A DNA stretch of 64,000 nucleotides from Kalymmatonema hyalinum WJT4-NPBG1 (GCA_019359075.1 JAHHIB010000041.1:1-64000), one strand, 5' to 3'. Positions 26,280 through 35,044 are shown, numbered from the stretch's first letter. Program-made: numbers and translations. Notes: a model not told the origin generated them from the sequence alone.

Positions 26280-27113
26280 ATGCGACGGTTGGTGCTGTAT
26301 AGCGATCAAGTTATCGCAGCAAATCAGCAGGTGGATTCGTACCTGCTGAAACTATTAGGCACTAACGCCGCACGCATTGGCTATATTTCAATACGGTTCA
26401 GTTAGAGCTAAAAACCTGATGCATGCGTAGATTGGGGAGCCAGCGCTGCAGGAGGGTTTCCCTCCGCAGGCGACTGGCGTTTGAGGAACGAAACCCAACA
26501 TTATCACGGCTTTGTTGGGTAGAGCGATCGCTCTACCCAACCTACAATTATCCTTAACTGAACCGTATTGGGCTATATTTCCTCGTCAAGTGATCCAAAA
26601 CGTCAGTACTTTAGGGCAAAACAACAGTACTATCAGCAGTATGGTCTCGAAGCGCTCTACATTGAACTCGATGTGGAATACAAAACAGACCTTCTCGATC
26701 CGTTATTTGCTTGTGATGCGATTCATTTATCTGGCGGTAATACGTATTACGGATTGTACTGGCTCCAGCAACGCGGTTTGATGGAGCGGCTGCAGCACTA
26801 TGCTCAACATCAAGGCGTGTTAATTGGCATTTCGGCTGGGGCAATTATAATGACACCAGAAGTAGCCTCGGCGCGGCTGTGTGGTAATGCGCCATATGCA
26901 ACGCTTACCAGCTACCAGGGATTAGGTTTAGTAGACTTTGCGTTTGTGCCGCATGTCCAGGATACACCAGAGGACTATGCCCGTATGCAGGTATTTGCCA
27001 ACCACCAGCAACGAGTGCTATACAGCTGTCATGATGGGGATGGGATTGTAGTCGTTGGTGAAACGGTTACATTGGTTGGCAATGTTGTAAGCATGACACC
27101 GACAAGCGCATGA
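26280..27113 (+). pseudogene. Peptidase S51 (dipeptidase E/cyanophycinase-like) gene split by a MITE
   Basis: The N-terminal piece (26280-26388) encodes MRRLVLYSDQVIAANQQVDS..NAARIGYI. A 182-bp element then interrupts it and creates a stop at 26403-26405. The reading continues at 26571 with GYISSSSDPKRQYFRAKQQ and runs to 27113. Removing the element plus one copy of the 10-bp duplication restores a continuous frame of 213 codons. The nucleophile motif GISAGAIIM and the block LSGGNTYYGLYWLQ are intact. The 3' piece could still be translated from the TTG at 26568, giving 181 residues lacking the first beta strands, so residual function is uncertain. Confidence 0.88.
26389..26570. mobile_element. 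182-bp MITE with 16-bp perfect terminal inverted repeats
   Basis: Ends are CAATACGGTTCAGTTA (26389-26404) and its exact complement (26555-26570). It is flanked by the direct repeat GGCTATATTT (26379-26388 and 26571-26580), a 10-bp target duplication. Inside are two further palindromes: GGAGGG-TTT-CCCTCC (26451-26465) framed by GCCAG/CTGGC (26439-26478), and a perfect 28-bp palindrome at 26514-26541 centred on the HIP1 core. It encodes no protein, so it must be moved in trans by a transposase with the same end sequence. Confidence 0.92.
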
Positions 27114-27545
27114 GTTATCCTCTACGGCTGTACCCCTTGTTGCGAAGCGCTGGAAAGAGATGGAACTGAGTCGCGATCGCTTCGGGCGGGCGTTCCGCGA
27201 TCGCCGAAAAGGCGGCTCCCTCTGGGAGCATCGCCCAACAATTTACCGACTTGACTGGAGGCTTCCAACACCCACCTGGTTATTGACAACAATTTCAACC
27301 ATAGCAATAATCCTGGAGTTTAACAGTTTTTAAGATATCCAAGCAGCGATAAATCTATTTCCAAATCTATAAAATCTTAATGAATTTATGCAAATTCATA
27401 TCTAGAGTAACAACGCAATTAGCGTGAAAATATTTGAATATTAATAGTTTACATTACAGAAAGGGAATAATTATAGAGGAAATTCCCAGCAGGGTGTATA
27501 CCAGAAGTAGATAATTCGAGGTATGTACTACCAACAATACAGCCA
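27114..27545. other. Intergenic region with HIP1-rich repeat
   Basis: The first 130 bp contain palindromic G/C-rich repeat sequence with HIP1-like cores (around 27170-27240). The remaining 300 bp are A/T-rich and should hold the promoter of the lipid kinase gene. No gene was found. Confidence 0.6.
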
Positions 27546-28424
27546 ATGAAACACCGCGCACTGCTGTTAGTCAATCATCATGCCCGCCAAGCACAAAAGC
27601 GCTTACCTGAGGTAAAACGCTTGCTTGAGGAACTGGGCTTGAATTTGATTGAGGAGTCCACTGAACAACCACAACAGCTTTATGAAGTCATCAAACGTCA
27701 CCAGCACGAAGTTGACTTAGTGATCGTTGCTGGTGGAGATGGCACTCTCAATGCTGCTGTAGATGCTTTGGTAGAAACCCAGTTAACACTGGGTATTCTA
27801 CCTCTGGGAACCGCCAATGACTTAGCTAGAACTCTGGGAATTCCTAACTCTCTCCCCGACGCCTGTAAAATTATTGCCAACGGTGAAGTACGACGCATTG
27901 ATTTGGGGTTAGTAAATGGTAAACACTTTTTCAACGTAGCAAGCTGTGGGTTGAGTGTGAAAATTACCCAAAGACTTACTAAAAAAGCCAAGCGTCGTTG
28001 GGGAATATTGGCTTACCTGATCACAGCATTGCAAGTCATTTGGGAATCTCGACCTTTTAGCGCAGAAATTCGTATCAATGACCAATCAATAAGAGTGAAA
28101 ACGGTACAAATTGCCGTAGGAAATGGTCGATATTACGGCGGTGGGATGGCAGTAGTTCCTGATGCCACCATTGATGATCAAAGGTTGGATCTGTACAGTT
28201 TGGAAATTGAACGCTGGTGGCAAATTATTCCCTTATTACCTGCCATACGACAAGGACGACACATTCATTCGCGGAGTGTTCGCGCTTTGGGCGGTCAAGA
28301 AATTGAAATTTATACACGCAAACCGCGCCCCATCAATACAGATGGTGAAATTACGACTTACACTCCTGCTCACTTCCGCGTGATACCGAATGCTTTAAGC
28401 GTGTTAGTACCATTAAATGAATAA
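27546..28424 (+). CDS. Diacylglycerol/lipid kinase family protein (YegS-like)
   Basis: A 292-residue kinase of the DAGK catalytic fold. It starts MKHRALLLVNHHARQAQKRLPE and has the nucleotide-binding motif VIVAGGDGTLNAAVDAL and the second motif LGILPLGTANDLARTLGIP, followed by the C-terminal beta-sandwich (VKTVQIAVGNGRYYGGGM..., ..DGE near the end). These enzymes phosphorylate diacylglycerol, sphingosine-like or related lipids at the membrane using ATP. The lipid used is unknown. An ExoD-type membrane protein follows 54 bp downstream on the same strand and may be co-transcribed. Confidence 0.9.
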   Translation: MKHRALLLVNHHARQAQKRLPEVKRLLEELGLNLIEESTEQPQQLYEVIKRHQHEVDLVIVAGGDGTLNAAVDALVETQLTLGILPLGTANDLARTLGIPNSLPDACKIIANGEVRRIDLGLVNGKHFFNVASCGLSVKITQRLTKKAKRRWGILAYLITALQVIWESRPFSAEIRINDQSIRVKTVQIAVGNGRYYGGGMAVVPDATIDDQRLDLYSLEIERWWQIIPLLPAIRQGRHIHSRSVRALGGQEIEIYTRKPRPINTDGEITTYTPAHFRVIPNALSVLVPLNE

Positions 28425-28478
28425 TGAATGATGAATAAGTAAGTTAAAAAAGAAGAGAATTCATAATTCATAATTACA

Positions 28479-29084
28479 ATGCATCTAAAATTTTCCCAAG
28501 ATATTAAGTTCCTACTGCAAAGGTTAGGTCAACAGCCACTAAGTCTTGGCGATATTCTAGCAGAAACCTCAGAACGTGGTTTTAGCTTGGTAATAGTATT
28601 ATTGGTTTTGCCATTTTTGTTTCCTGTCCCACCTGGGTTAACTGGACCATTCGGTGGTGCTTGTTTGATATTGTCAGTACAGATGGCTTTGGGGAGGCGA
28701 TCGCCTTGGCTTCCTAAAAAAATTGCTACATATAAATTTCCTCGTCCGTTTACCCAGATAATTTTAAGTAACCTACAAAAAGTAACCAAAATATTAGAAA
28801 AAATTACCCGTCCCCGATTGGCAAAAATAGCAGAAAATCCTTTGACTTGGCGATTAAACGGTCTTTGTATTTCTTGGTTAGCAATCTTGCTAATTTTACC
28901 AATTCCTCTGACCAATCCTATCCCTCCAGTGGGAATATTACTCTTGGCAGTAGCCACTATAGAATCTGATGGTTTATTAATGTGCCTTGGCTACGTTTTC
29001 ACTGTTTTGACGACTTTCCTATTTGGATTCATCATTTATGGTTTGTGGATGGCTCCCAGTTTATTGCCACAAGTTTTCCAATGA
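28479..29084 (+). CDS. ExoD family membrane protein (exopolysaccharide synthesis)
   Basis: A 201-residue protein of the ExoD family (PF06055), first described in rhizobial exopolysaccharide synthesis. The pattern LGDILAETSERGFSLVIVLLVLPFLFPVPPGLTGPFG is characteristic, followed by further membrane segments (LCISWLAILLILPIPLTNPIPPVGILLL; LMCLGYVFTVLTTFLFGFIIYGLW) giving about four helices. The molecular role is not known. It is the second gene of a probable pair with the lipid kinase. A hairpin at 29189-29209 follows. Confidence 0.88.
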   Translation: MHLKFSQDIKFLLQRLGQQPLSLGDILAETSERGFSLVIVLLVLPFLFPVPPGLTGPFGGACLILSVQMALGRRSPWLPKKIATYKFPRPFTQIILSNLQKVTKILEKITRPRLAKIAENPLTWRLNGLCISWLAILLILPIPLTNPIPPVGILLLAVATIESDGLLMCLGYVFTVLTTFLFGFIIYGLWMAPSLLPQVFQ

Positions 29085-29188
29085 TTTGTTGAAATTAGGT
29101 ATAAGTTGTCAGAGTATGGAAAAGGTGAAAGTAAATTTTAATTTTTCATTTGAATGGTTTTGCATACCTACATCATTCATAAGAAAAA

Positions 29189-29209
29189 CCCTCAGCCACA
29201 GACTGAGGG
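29189..29209. terminator. Hairpin after the ExoD gene
   Basis: Arms CCCTCAG (29189-29195) and CTGAGGG (29203-29209). The T-run (TTTTT) is on the minus-strand side, so it fits better as a terminator for leftward transcription, although no leftward gene enters it; it may simply be a repeat. Confidence 0.4.
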
Positions 29210-29357
29210 CGGCAATTAGGGTGCATCTACCATCTCTTTATCCGTCATAAGTCTGTTTGAATCCGGAAGAATAAAAAAAAGCAAGGGGAAAGGGTGGAGA
29301 CTATACCAGCAAATTCATCGACCCCGCGATAACCCCGCCGCTGCAATTTACATCGAA

Positions 29358-29699
29358 ATGGTCGAACAAGGCTGCCCAGAACGCGCATCTGGAGAACCCA
29401 CAACGATGCAAGCGTTCAAAGCCTATGGGAAACTGCTCAAAACCGATAAACGAGTCGTTTTGGTGTTTTACGAAAGTTCTACACACCCCACATTGAGTAA
29501 GGGCGCAGCACTGCTATGGCCAAAGAGCGATTGCGCGGAGCGCACTGCCCTAAAGGGCAATCGCTTTCTCAACGACCTCAATAAATTTGACAGCACAATT
29601 TGTGTCATCAACCACGAAACCAAAGACAACATTCCCGGAAAATTCTTCACACCAAGCCAAGCAATTCAAGATTTGGTACAGTGGCTACGAGATATATAA
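29358..29699 (+). CDS. Unrecognised small ORF, probably a remnant, with a palindromic insert
   Basis: 113 codons, MVEQGCPERASGEPTTMQAFKAYGKLLKTDKRVVLVFYESS... ending TPSQAIQDLVQWLRDI. The frame is open further up to 29220 (..GWRLYQQIHRPRDNPAAAIYIE) without a start codon of normal type, so the 5' end may be missing. A 40-bp palindromic repeat (arms AGCGATTGC 29526-29534 / GCAATCGCT 29557-29565) is carried in frame and codes for SDCAERTALKGNR. The ORF ends a few bases before the right-end hairpin of TnpB element 2. I do not recognise a family, and this may be a decayed gene. Confidence 0.4.
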   Translation: MVEQGCPERASGEPTTMQAFKAYGKLLKTDKRVVLVFYESSTHPTLSKGAALLWPKSDCAERTALKGNRFLNDLNKFDSTICVINHETKDNIPGKFFTPSQAIQDLVQWLRDI

Positions 29700-29727
29700 A
29701 CTACCCTAAGCTGCCTTGCGGCTGAGC

Positions 29728-30882
29728 TTAGGGTTTTGCCCCTAAAGCAGACTGCGGCGCAAAGCTACAGAATAACTTTGGTGCTTCGGGCGTGTTTATG
29801 GACACCCCTAGTCGCGCTATGTTTCGTGCAGCGTTGTAGTAAGCATCGACATCAGCGCCACAATGACCACATACAAACCGTTTACCATTCCTGTAAGATT
29901 TACCCTGCTCAGGATGAATATGGTTGCAGTGACTGCAAGTTTGGCTCGTGTAGGCAGGTGGGACAAACACAACCGGGATGCCAGCAATATTAGCTTTGTA
30001 GTGAATAAAAAGCCTTAGCATATAAAATCCCCAGTTATTAGTTTTTCTGCGTTCCTGCTTGGTGCGTGGTTTAGCGTTCAAAGATTGCCTAATGTTGGTC
30101 AGATCCTCCATGCTGATAATCGCGCAATCTTTTTTAGCCGCACTGACAATAGATTTCGAGATATTGTGGTTTACCCATTGCTGAAAGCGTCGTTCTCGCC
30201 CACTTAGCCTTCTAAGCAATCTACGACTAGATCGAGAGCGCTTAGGCTGAACGTTCGCCCTAACTTTGGCGTATCTATCGCGTGTCTTATTTAATTGCTC
30301 GCCATCCCAAGATTCACCTGTAGAAGTGGCAGCAATAGAACGCCTGCCCAAGTCAACGCCGATAGCTTTGTCCTTGGAAACATAGTGTCTATCACACTCA
30401 ACCTCAACTGCGACATTTAGAAAATACTGACCATTGCGAGTACGAGATAATGTAGCAAAGCTCAAGCGCTTGCCTTCTAATAACCGTTTTTGGTCAAATG
30501 ATAACTTCCACTCAAACCAGTGACGTTTATCCACTAATGTGATACCTACTGCTCCATCTTTGTAAATGAAGGTGCGAATATCTAAGGCTATGCTAGTTGG
30601 GCGAAACTCCTTAACTTTGTCAGTGGAAGCTTTGGCATTTACCACACGACGCACAGCGTTGCAAACGTGATTAGCTTTTAGCTCTGTAATTCCCCGAATG
30701 TCGTAGTAAGTTAATTTCTGGAGCTTTGCCGCATTCCAGCAATTCTCAGATTTTGCGACTTTTAGTATCTCGTTACAAGCAAAAGCAAACTGTTTTAACG
30801 TGCTGTCAATAGGTTCGCGTTGCTGACTGTTTTTCAAAACCAATTTATTTCTAACTGTTATCGTTTGAGTTTTCAGTATCAT
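29728..30882 (-). CDS. tnpB: TnpB-like protein lacking the RuvC-III aspartate (predicted nuclease-dead)
   Basis: About 384 residues from the ATG at 30882 (MILKTQTITVRNKLVLKNSQQREP). RuvC-I Asp is present in AIGVDLGRRSIA and RuvC-II Glu in IISMEDLTNIR. The zinc ribbon is complete (CSHCN...CGHCG). RuvC-III reads GADVDAYYNAARNIA: two residues before the Asn, where the catalytic Asp of DxNAA is expected, there is Tyr. A D-to-Y change needs one base. Nuclease activity should be lost, though RNA-guided binding could remain. The open frame extends 39 codons upstream but that part overlaps the divergent gene. A Shine-Dalgarno AGGAGGTG touches the ATG, an unusually short spacing. Confidence 0.88.
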   Translation of the reverse strand: MILKTQTITVRNKLVLKNSQQREPIDSTLKQFAFACNEILKVAKSENCWNAAKLQKLTYYDIRGITELKANHVCNAVRRVVNAKASTDKVKEFRPTSIALDIRTFIYKDGAVGITLVDKRHWFEWKLSFDQKRLLEGKRLSFATLSRTRNGQYFLNVAVEVECDRHYVSKDKAIGVDLGRRSIAATSTGESWDGEQLNKTRDRYAKVRANVQPKRSRSSRRLLRRLSGRERRFQQWVNHNISKSIVSAAKKDCAIISMEDLTNIRQSLNAKPRTKQERRKTNNWGFYMLRLFIHYKANIAGIPVVFVPPAYTSQTCSHCNHIHPEQGKSYRNGKRFVCGHCGADVDAYYNAARNIARLGVSINTPEAPKLFCSFAPQSALGAKP

Positions 30883-30899
30883 CACCTCCTTTGCTAGAT

Positions 30900-30920
30900 T
30901 GTATAGCATATCGCTACACA
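30900..30920. promoter_or_regulatory. Candidate operator between the divergent small gene and tnpB
   Basis: An imperfect inverted repeat with arms TGTATAGC and GCTACACA (7 of 8 pairs) around a 5-base centre lies in the 54-bp divergent spacer. It contains TGTA-N11-TACA. The equivalent spacer of element 3 has TGTA-N13-TACA. Binding by the encoded ribbon-helix-helix protein is inference. Confidence 0.35.
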
Positions 30921-30936
30921 AAACTAAGGAATAGCA

Positions 30937-31107
30937 ATGGCTGAGCGCAAAGAAATGATCAACTTTCGGATAACTGAACAAGAAAAAGCGATTGTGCATG
31001 AATACTGTCAGTTAACAGGTAGAACACAGACTGATGTGTTTAGGGAGTTTGTTCGTTCACTGGACAAGAAATTGCTAAAGCTTCGGGCGTCGAGCCGCTC
31101 GCTTTAG
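30937..31107 (+). CDS. 56-residue ribbon-helix-helix-like protein, divergent from tnpB
   Basis: The product starts MAERKEMINFRITEQEKAIV and continues HEYCQLTGRTQTDVFREFVR. A short beta strand (INFRIT) followed by two helices with a turn at TGRTQ is the layout of MetJ/Arc/CopG ribbon-helix-helix DNA-binding proteins. AAGGA lies 6 bases before the ATG. It aligns without gaps to the 56-residue product at 57770-57940 (23 of the first 46 residues identical by hand count). It is transcribed away from tnpB with a 54-bp spacer and ends in a hairpin of the transposon end. A role as autorepressor of the element, or as partner of TnpB, is inferred. Confidence 0.75.
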   Translation: MAERKEMINFRITEQEKAIVHEYCQLTGRTQTDVFREFVRSLDKKLLKLRASSRSL

Positions 31108-31184
31108 TCGAAGCACCCTCCCCACCCTCCCTTTGGCTGAGGGTGGGGACTCTCGCGATATCGTTGATATTTAATATTTAATCC

Positions 31185-31760
31185 CTAAGCATTTAATGGT
31201 ATTTTCGCCTTTTGAAACACCTGTTCAGCAGTAAATTCCAGTCCCTCGAACAGGGAATCTGTGAGTAATTCCTCTCCCATATAAGTTTGGGGTGCTGCAT
31301 CTGCGTAAAAAACAGTAATGCTTCTGGCTTTACTATCTACCACCCAAACCCGCTGCACGTTAGCGTCTAAATAATCTTTTGCTTTAGCAGCCATTTGTCC
31401 AAAGGTTTGTCCCGGCGAAATTATCTCAATTACCAAATCCGGGGGAACAGGGCAAGCTTCGTCTTCATCCCAGTTTGCGGGTAAACGTTCATAAGAAATG
31501 TACAATACGTCGGGTGTAGCCACCCAATCTCGCCCCCGACGAGTTAGTGTAATTGCCCATTCTGGGCAGACTTCTCCCCGTCCCTCACACCATTGCTCAA
31601 TCAGATAGAGAAGGGCGCGGGTAAGCTTGGAGTGAAAAAACTTGGGTGACATCTTAGGAATTGCTTGTCCATCAACAAGTTCGTAGGTGATATCTCCCTC
31701 GCCTGGGGGAAGATTCAGGAACTGTTGTAAAGTCAATTGATTGTTTGCCTGGAGTATCAT
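31185..31760 (-). CDS. Uma2 family endonuclease-like protein
   Basis: A 191-residue protein of the Uma2/DUF820 family, which has the PD-(D/E)XK nuclease fold and is greatly expanded in cyanobacteria. Typical blocks are FLNLPPGEGDITYELVDGQAIPKMSP, RGRDWVATPDVLYIS with the active-site Asp, PPDLVIEIISPGQTFGQM with the ExK-like Glu, and KAKDYLDANVQRVWVVDSKARSITVF. The biological role is not established; some may restrict or process mobile DNA. It lies next to TnpB element 2, and its own A/T-rich upstream region shares no sequence with that element. Confidence 0.88.
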   Translation of the reverse strand: MILQANNQLTLQQFLNLPPGEGDITYELVDGQAIPKMSPKFFHSKLTRALLYLIEQWCEGRGEVCPEWAITLTRRGRDWVATPDVLYISYERLPANWDEDEACPVPPDLVIEIISPGQTFGQMAAKAKDYLDANVQRVWVVDSKARSITVFYADAAPQTYMGEELLTDSLFEGLEFTAEQVFQKAKIPLNA

Positions 31761-32005
31761 GGCGCAGATGAGCTGGCGGCTAATTTAATTGTAATTGGGT
31801 AGTATCTTGCACCGGTGCCAACCACCGCCAGGGGTTATAAATGCCACAGCAAGTAGCGAAAGTCCTCTACCCTTCGGGAACGCTACGCGTACAGAGGACT
31901 AAACCCTATTGAGGGCATCGATTTCAGTCCACTTGAGTGGACTTCAGCTATTAGTCTTAGATTTCAATCTAAGTGGGCGCTTGAGAATCATCCAGTCTGG
32001 TGAGG

Positions 32006-33130
32006 TCATTGCATCCCCTGCAACACCTGTCGAATGGTATCCGATGGCACTTCATCAGTAATAGTCACCACACCAATTTGCGTTGGCAGAATAAACCTTA
32101 CTTTACCGGCTTTGACTTTCTTATCGAGTTGCAAAGACTCAATAATTGCTTCGATATCTACCCCATCTGGGAACTTCGTTGGTAAACCCGCTTTTTGAAT
32201 CAGGGCGTCTTGACGTTCTGTCTCTTCCTTTTGCCACATTCCCAATTCCACAGCAATCTGCCCTGCTGCTACCATACCAATGGCGACTGCTTCACCATGA
32301 TTCACGACTTTATAACCCGTCAAGCTTTCCACTGCATGCCCGATGGTATGACCGTAGTTGAGAATTGCCCGCAGCCCGGCTTCTTTCTCATCCTTGCCAA
32401 CGACATCGGCTTTCGCTTGACAAGAGCGCGTTAATATGGTTGCTATTAATTCTGGCTTGACATAACGGAGTTGATCCAGACGTTTACTCGCTTCCATCTC
32501 GGCAAACAATTCGGCATCCCAAATCACGCCGTACTTAATCACTTCTGCCATTCCAGCACGAAACTCTCGCATGGGCAAGGTTTTCAGGACTTCTGGATCA
32601 ATTAAAACCAAGCGCGGCTGGTGGAATGCGCCAATCAAGTTTTTGCCTTGGGGATGATTGACACCTGTTTTGCCACCAATTGCCGAATCCACCATCGCTA
32701 AGAGTGAGGTTGGCACTTGCACCACGTTAATGCCTCGCAACCAAGTAGCAGCGGCAAAGCCAGTCATATCCCCAATGACTCCGCCGCCCAAAGCTACCAT
32801 AGTCGAGGAGCGTTCTATACGGTTTTCTAGCGCAGTATCGTAGATTTTCTGCACAGAACTCAGGGTTTTGTAGCGTTCACCCGGTGGGAGAGTGCAACTT
32901 GCAACTTCAAAGCCAGCCGCTTCCAAAGATGCGATCGCCCTTCCGCGATAATGCTTAAAAATTGTCGGGTTAGAAACCAGCAGGACTTTTTTGCCCAGCT
33001 TTAGATTGCTCATCATCTCGCCCAGTTGATCTATGCCCTCTGGTGCGATCGCCCCTTCGGGTGCTGCGGTTTGCCCAATCGCAATCTCATAAGACTGTTG
33101 TGGTAAATTTACGTTAATAGAAGCCATCAC
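32006..33130 (-). CDS. aroB: 3-dehydroquinate synthase
   Basis: AroB converts DAHP to 3-dehydroquinate, the second step of the shikimate pathway, with NAD and Zn as cofactors in the cytosol. The 374-residue protein shows [62 protein letters not shown], and the zinc ligands in [13 protein letters not shown] and [11 protein letters not shown]. Length and motifs are complete. Two Met codons are adjacent at the start. It appears to be monocistronic, as is common for cyanobacterial aro genes. Confidence 0.97.
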   Translation of the reverse strand: MMASINVNLPQQSYEIAIGQTAAPEGAIAPEGIDQLGEMMSNLKLGKKVLLVSNPTIFKHYRGRAIASLEAAGFEVASCTLPPGERYKTLSSVQKIYDTALENRIERSSTMVALGGGVIGDMTGFAAATWLRGINVVQVPTSLLAMVDSAIGGKTGVNHPQGKNLIGAFHQPRLVLIDPEVLKTLPMREFRAGMAEVIKYGVIWDAELFAEMEASKRLDQLRYVKPELIATILTRSCQAKADVVGKDEKEAGLRAILNYGHTIGHAVESLTGYKVVNHGEAVAIGMVAAGQIAVELGMWQKEETERQDALIQKAGLPTKFPDGVDIEAIIESLQLDKKVKAGKVRFILPTQIGVVTITDEVPSDTIRQVLQGMQ

Positions 33131-33316
33131 CTAATCCCTTTGCAAGCGCCCGACGGCTGTATTCTACAGCATTAGCACTGCCTATTCCCCCATGCAAGAC
33201 GCTTTTTGATTGAACTTTTCAAAGCTGGGTTCAGGGGGTAGGGGCGCGGCGACCTTGCGCCCGTAGGGTGTTAGCGATAAAATTTATTTTTGTTTTCACC
33301 TACACCCTGACCCAAA

Positions 33317-33697
33317 TTAATTCGTAGTCTCCTGAATCACCTCACCAGGACCGTTAATCTCAACGGATCTGTTACCAGCTTGGTCAACAGAGATACGGAA
33401 TTGGCGTTCACCCTGAGATGAAGTATAGCTTGTCTGTTGATCTGAATTTTGAACTTGAACAGGGGCAGCGTTTAATTGCAGCTTGTTTGTTGTCTTATCA
33501 AAGACATTCATCCGTGTTTGGGTTCCTTGGCGAAAAACCCTCACACTGTAGTTTGGTGTTTGGAAGGTAGCGACTGTCGTTTGTGCTGCAGTGCGTATGC
33601 TAGCAGGTTTCTTGACTGTTTGGGCGGCAACAATGCCTGTTTCAAACCCTAACCCAGTGATAACTACCAAAGCGCTAGCAATAAAAGCGTATTTCAT
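33317..33697 (-). CDS. Small secreted/periplasmic protein of unknown function
   Basis: 126 residues. The N-terminus MKYAFIASALVVITGLGFETGIVAAQT is a classical signal peptide with a likely cleavage after VAA or AAQ. The mature part (about 100 residues, polar, Gln/Thr-rich, e.g. NYSVRVFRQGTQTRMNVFDKTTNKLQLNAAPVQ) looks beta-rich and has no cysteines. I recognise no family. A Shine-Dalgarno-like AAGGAG... lies just upstream of the ATG on this strand. It stands alone between aroB and the divergent petL. Confidence 0.75.
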   Translation of the reverse strand: MKYAFIASALVVITGLGFETGIVAAQTVKKPASIRTAAQTTVATFQTPNYSVRVFRQGTQTRMNVFDKTTNKLQLNAAPVQVQNSDQQTSYTSSQGERQFRISVDQAGNRSVEINGPGEVIQETTN

Positions 33698-33867
33698 AGT
33701 CTTAAGGAGCTATTTTATTGTTATAATCACAACAAATATTGATTATTCTAACTATAAGTCTCCCCTTCTTAGAGGTGAACTCAAGAAAGCTTCAACAAAT
33801 ATTTTTATTGAGCGTATCTTCTGTAAATGATTCAATAATATTTATAAACGATTATGGAGAAACTTCA

Positions 33868-33963
33868 ATGTTTGGTGTAATAGCTTACATAGCCTTCTTG
33901 GCTCTATTCTTCGGTATTGCTGTCGGGTTGCTTTTCGGTTTGCGTGCTGCTAAGATCATCTAA
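33868..33963 (+). CDS. petL: Cytochrome b6-f complex subunit PetL
   Basis: 31 residues, [20 protein letters not shown] then [11 protein letters not shown]. One membrane helix plus the basic end GLR.AK is the PetL signature of cyanobacteria. PetL is a small stabilising subunit of the thylakoid cytochrome b6-f dimer. The Shine-Dalgarno GGAGA lies about 7 bases before the ATG. A longer in-frame ORF begins at 33739 but the short form is the true protein. A perfect hairpin follows between petL and convergent bioB. Confidence 0.92.
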   Translation: MFGVIAYIAFLALFFGIAVGLLFGLRAAKII

Positions 33964-33981
33964 TTGATTTTTTAGAGCCTC

Positions 33982-34026
33982 GCGCAAAGCCGCAAAGGTT
34001 TTTTGAGCGTCTGGGCGGCTTTGCGC
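33982..34026. terminator. Hairpin between convergent petL and bioB
   Basis: Perfect 11-bp arms GCGCAAAGCCG (33982-33992) and CGGCTTTGCGC (34016-34026). It sits between convergent genes, so it probably serves both. A TTTTTT stretch lies in the loop, not after the stem. Confidence 0.6.
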
Positions 34027-34033
34027 AAAGTTA

Positions 34034-35044
34034 TCATCCAACCACGGCTTCTTTAGAGGCTTTGTGTTGATCTACGAAAGGAGAACGCACCTCTAGACCA
34101 AGCAAATTCAGCATTTCCTGGTCAGCATTGTACCCTGGGCAGGGAGTGGTAACTGTTAACATATGCCCGTTGTCACTGGAAAAGATAGAATTGGCTCCCG
34201 CCAAGAAGCATAAAGTCTGTTCTACCTGTGAAAGTCTAGCTCTACCTGCGCTAAGACGAACATCAGATGCAGGCATTAAAATACGTGCTGTAGCAATCAT
34301 TCGCACTACATCCCAAATTGGAACATCGGGCTGATTTTCTAGGGGTGTGCCTTCAACTTGTGAGAGAATATTGATAGGCACCGACTCTGGATGTGGATGC
34401 AGGGTTGCTAGAGTCTGCAACATAGATACGCGGTCATCCACGGTTTCGCCTAAACCGAGTATACCACCGGAACATACAGTCACATTTGTTTGCCGGACAT
34501 TGTTAATGGTGTTGAGGCGATCGCCGTAAGTCCTGGTTGTAATGATCGTGCTATAGTAGTCCGCCGAGGTATCCAAGTTATGATTGTAAGCGTAAAGCCC
34601 TGCTTCTTCTAAACGCCTTGCTTGTGTTTGAGTCAGCATACCCAAGGTGCAGCAAACCTCTAATCCTAATGCTGTCACTTCTTTAACCATTTCCAGCACT
34701 TGCTCAAATTGAGAGTTATCGCGCACCTCTCGCCAAGCAGCGCCCATGCAGACACGACTCACACCACTTTCTTTGGCTTGTTGGGCAATACTCACGACTG
34801 TTTCTTTTTCTAGGAGTGCTTGTGCCTTCACCTCTGTTTTGTAGCGAGAAGACTGGGCACAGTAACTACAATCTTCTGGACACCCCCCTGTTTTGATAGA
34901 TATCAGCTTACAAACTTGTATTTTTTTTGAATCATGGAATTGGCGATGCACGCTAGCGGCTTGATAAACAAGTTCTAGGAATGGTGTATCATATATCTCG
35001 CGTATTTCTGATTTTTGCCAATCGTATCGTATTACTAATGACAT
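34034..35044 (-). CDS. bioB: Biotin synthase
   Basis: BioB is a radical-SAM enzyme that inserts sulfur into dethiobiotin, the last step of biotin synthesis. The 336-residue protein has the 4Fe-4S motif [52 protein letters not shown], and the 2Fe-2S-cluster Arg and Cys blocks ([27 protein letters not shown]). All motifs are present and length is normal. No other bio gene is adjacent, so it is probably transcribed alone. Confidence 0.97.
   Translation of the reverse strand: MSLVIRYDWQKSEIREIYDTPFLELVYQAASVHRQFHDSKKIQVCKLISIKTGGCPEDCSYCAQSSRYKTEVKAQALLEKETVVSIAQQAKESGVSRVCMGAAWREVRDNSQFEQVLEMVKEVTALGLEVCCTLGMLTQTQARRLEEAGLYAYNHNLDTSADYYSTIITTRTYGDRLNTINNVRQTNVTVCSGGILGLGETVDDRVSMLQTLATLHPHPESVPINILSQVEGTPLENQPDVPIWDVVRMIATARILMPASDVRLSAGRARLSQVEQTLCFLAGANSIFSSDNGHMLTVTTPCPGYNADQEMLNLLGLEVRSPFVDQHKASKEAVVG

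Larger units (their letters stand above)
29703..31148 (-). mobile_element. TnpB element 2 with divergent ribbon-helix-helix-like gene
   Basis: The unit is bounded by hairpins. At the tnpB 3' end ACCCTAAGC (29703-29711) pairs with GCTTAGGGT (29726-29734) and overlaps the tnpB stop. At the other end two hairpins occur: GCTTCG/CGAAGC (31080-31114, around CGAGC-C-GCTCG) overlapping the 3' end of the small gene, and the perfect 10-bp CCCCACCCTC/GAGGGTGGGG at 31120-31148. Between them lie tnpB (leftward) and a 56-codon gene (rightward) with a 54-bp shared promoter region. There is no tnpA. Exact ends are uncertain. Confidence 0.65.
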
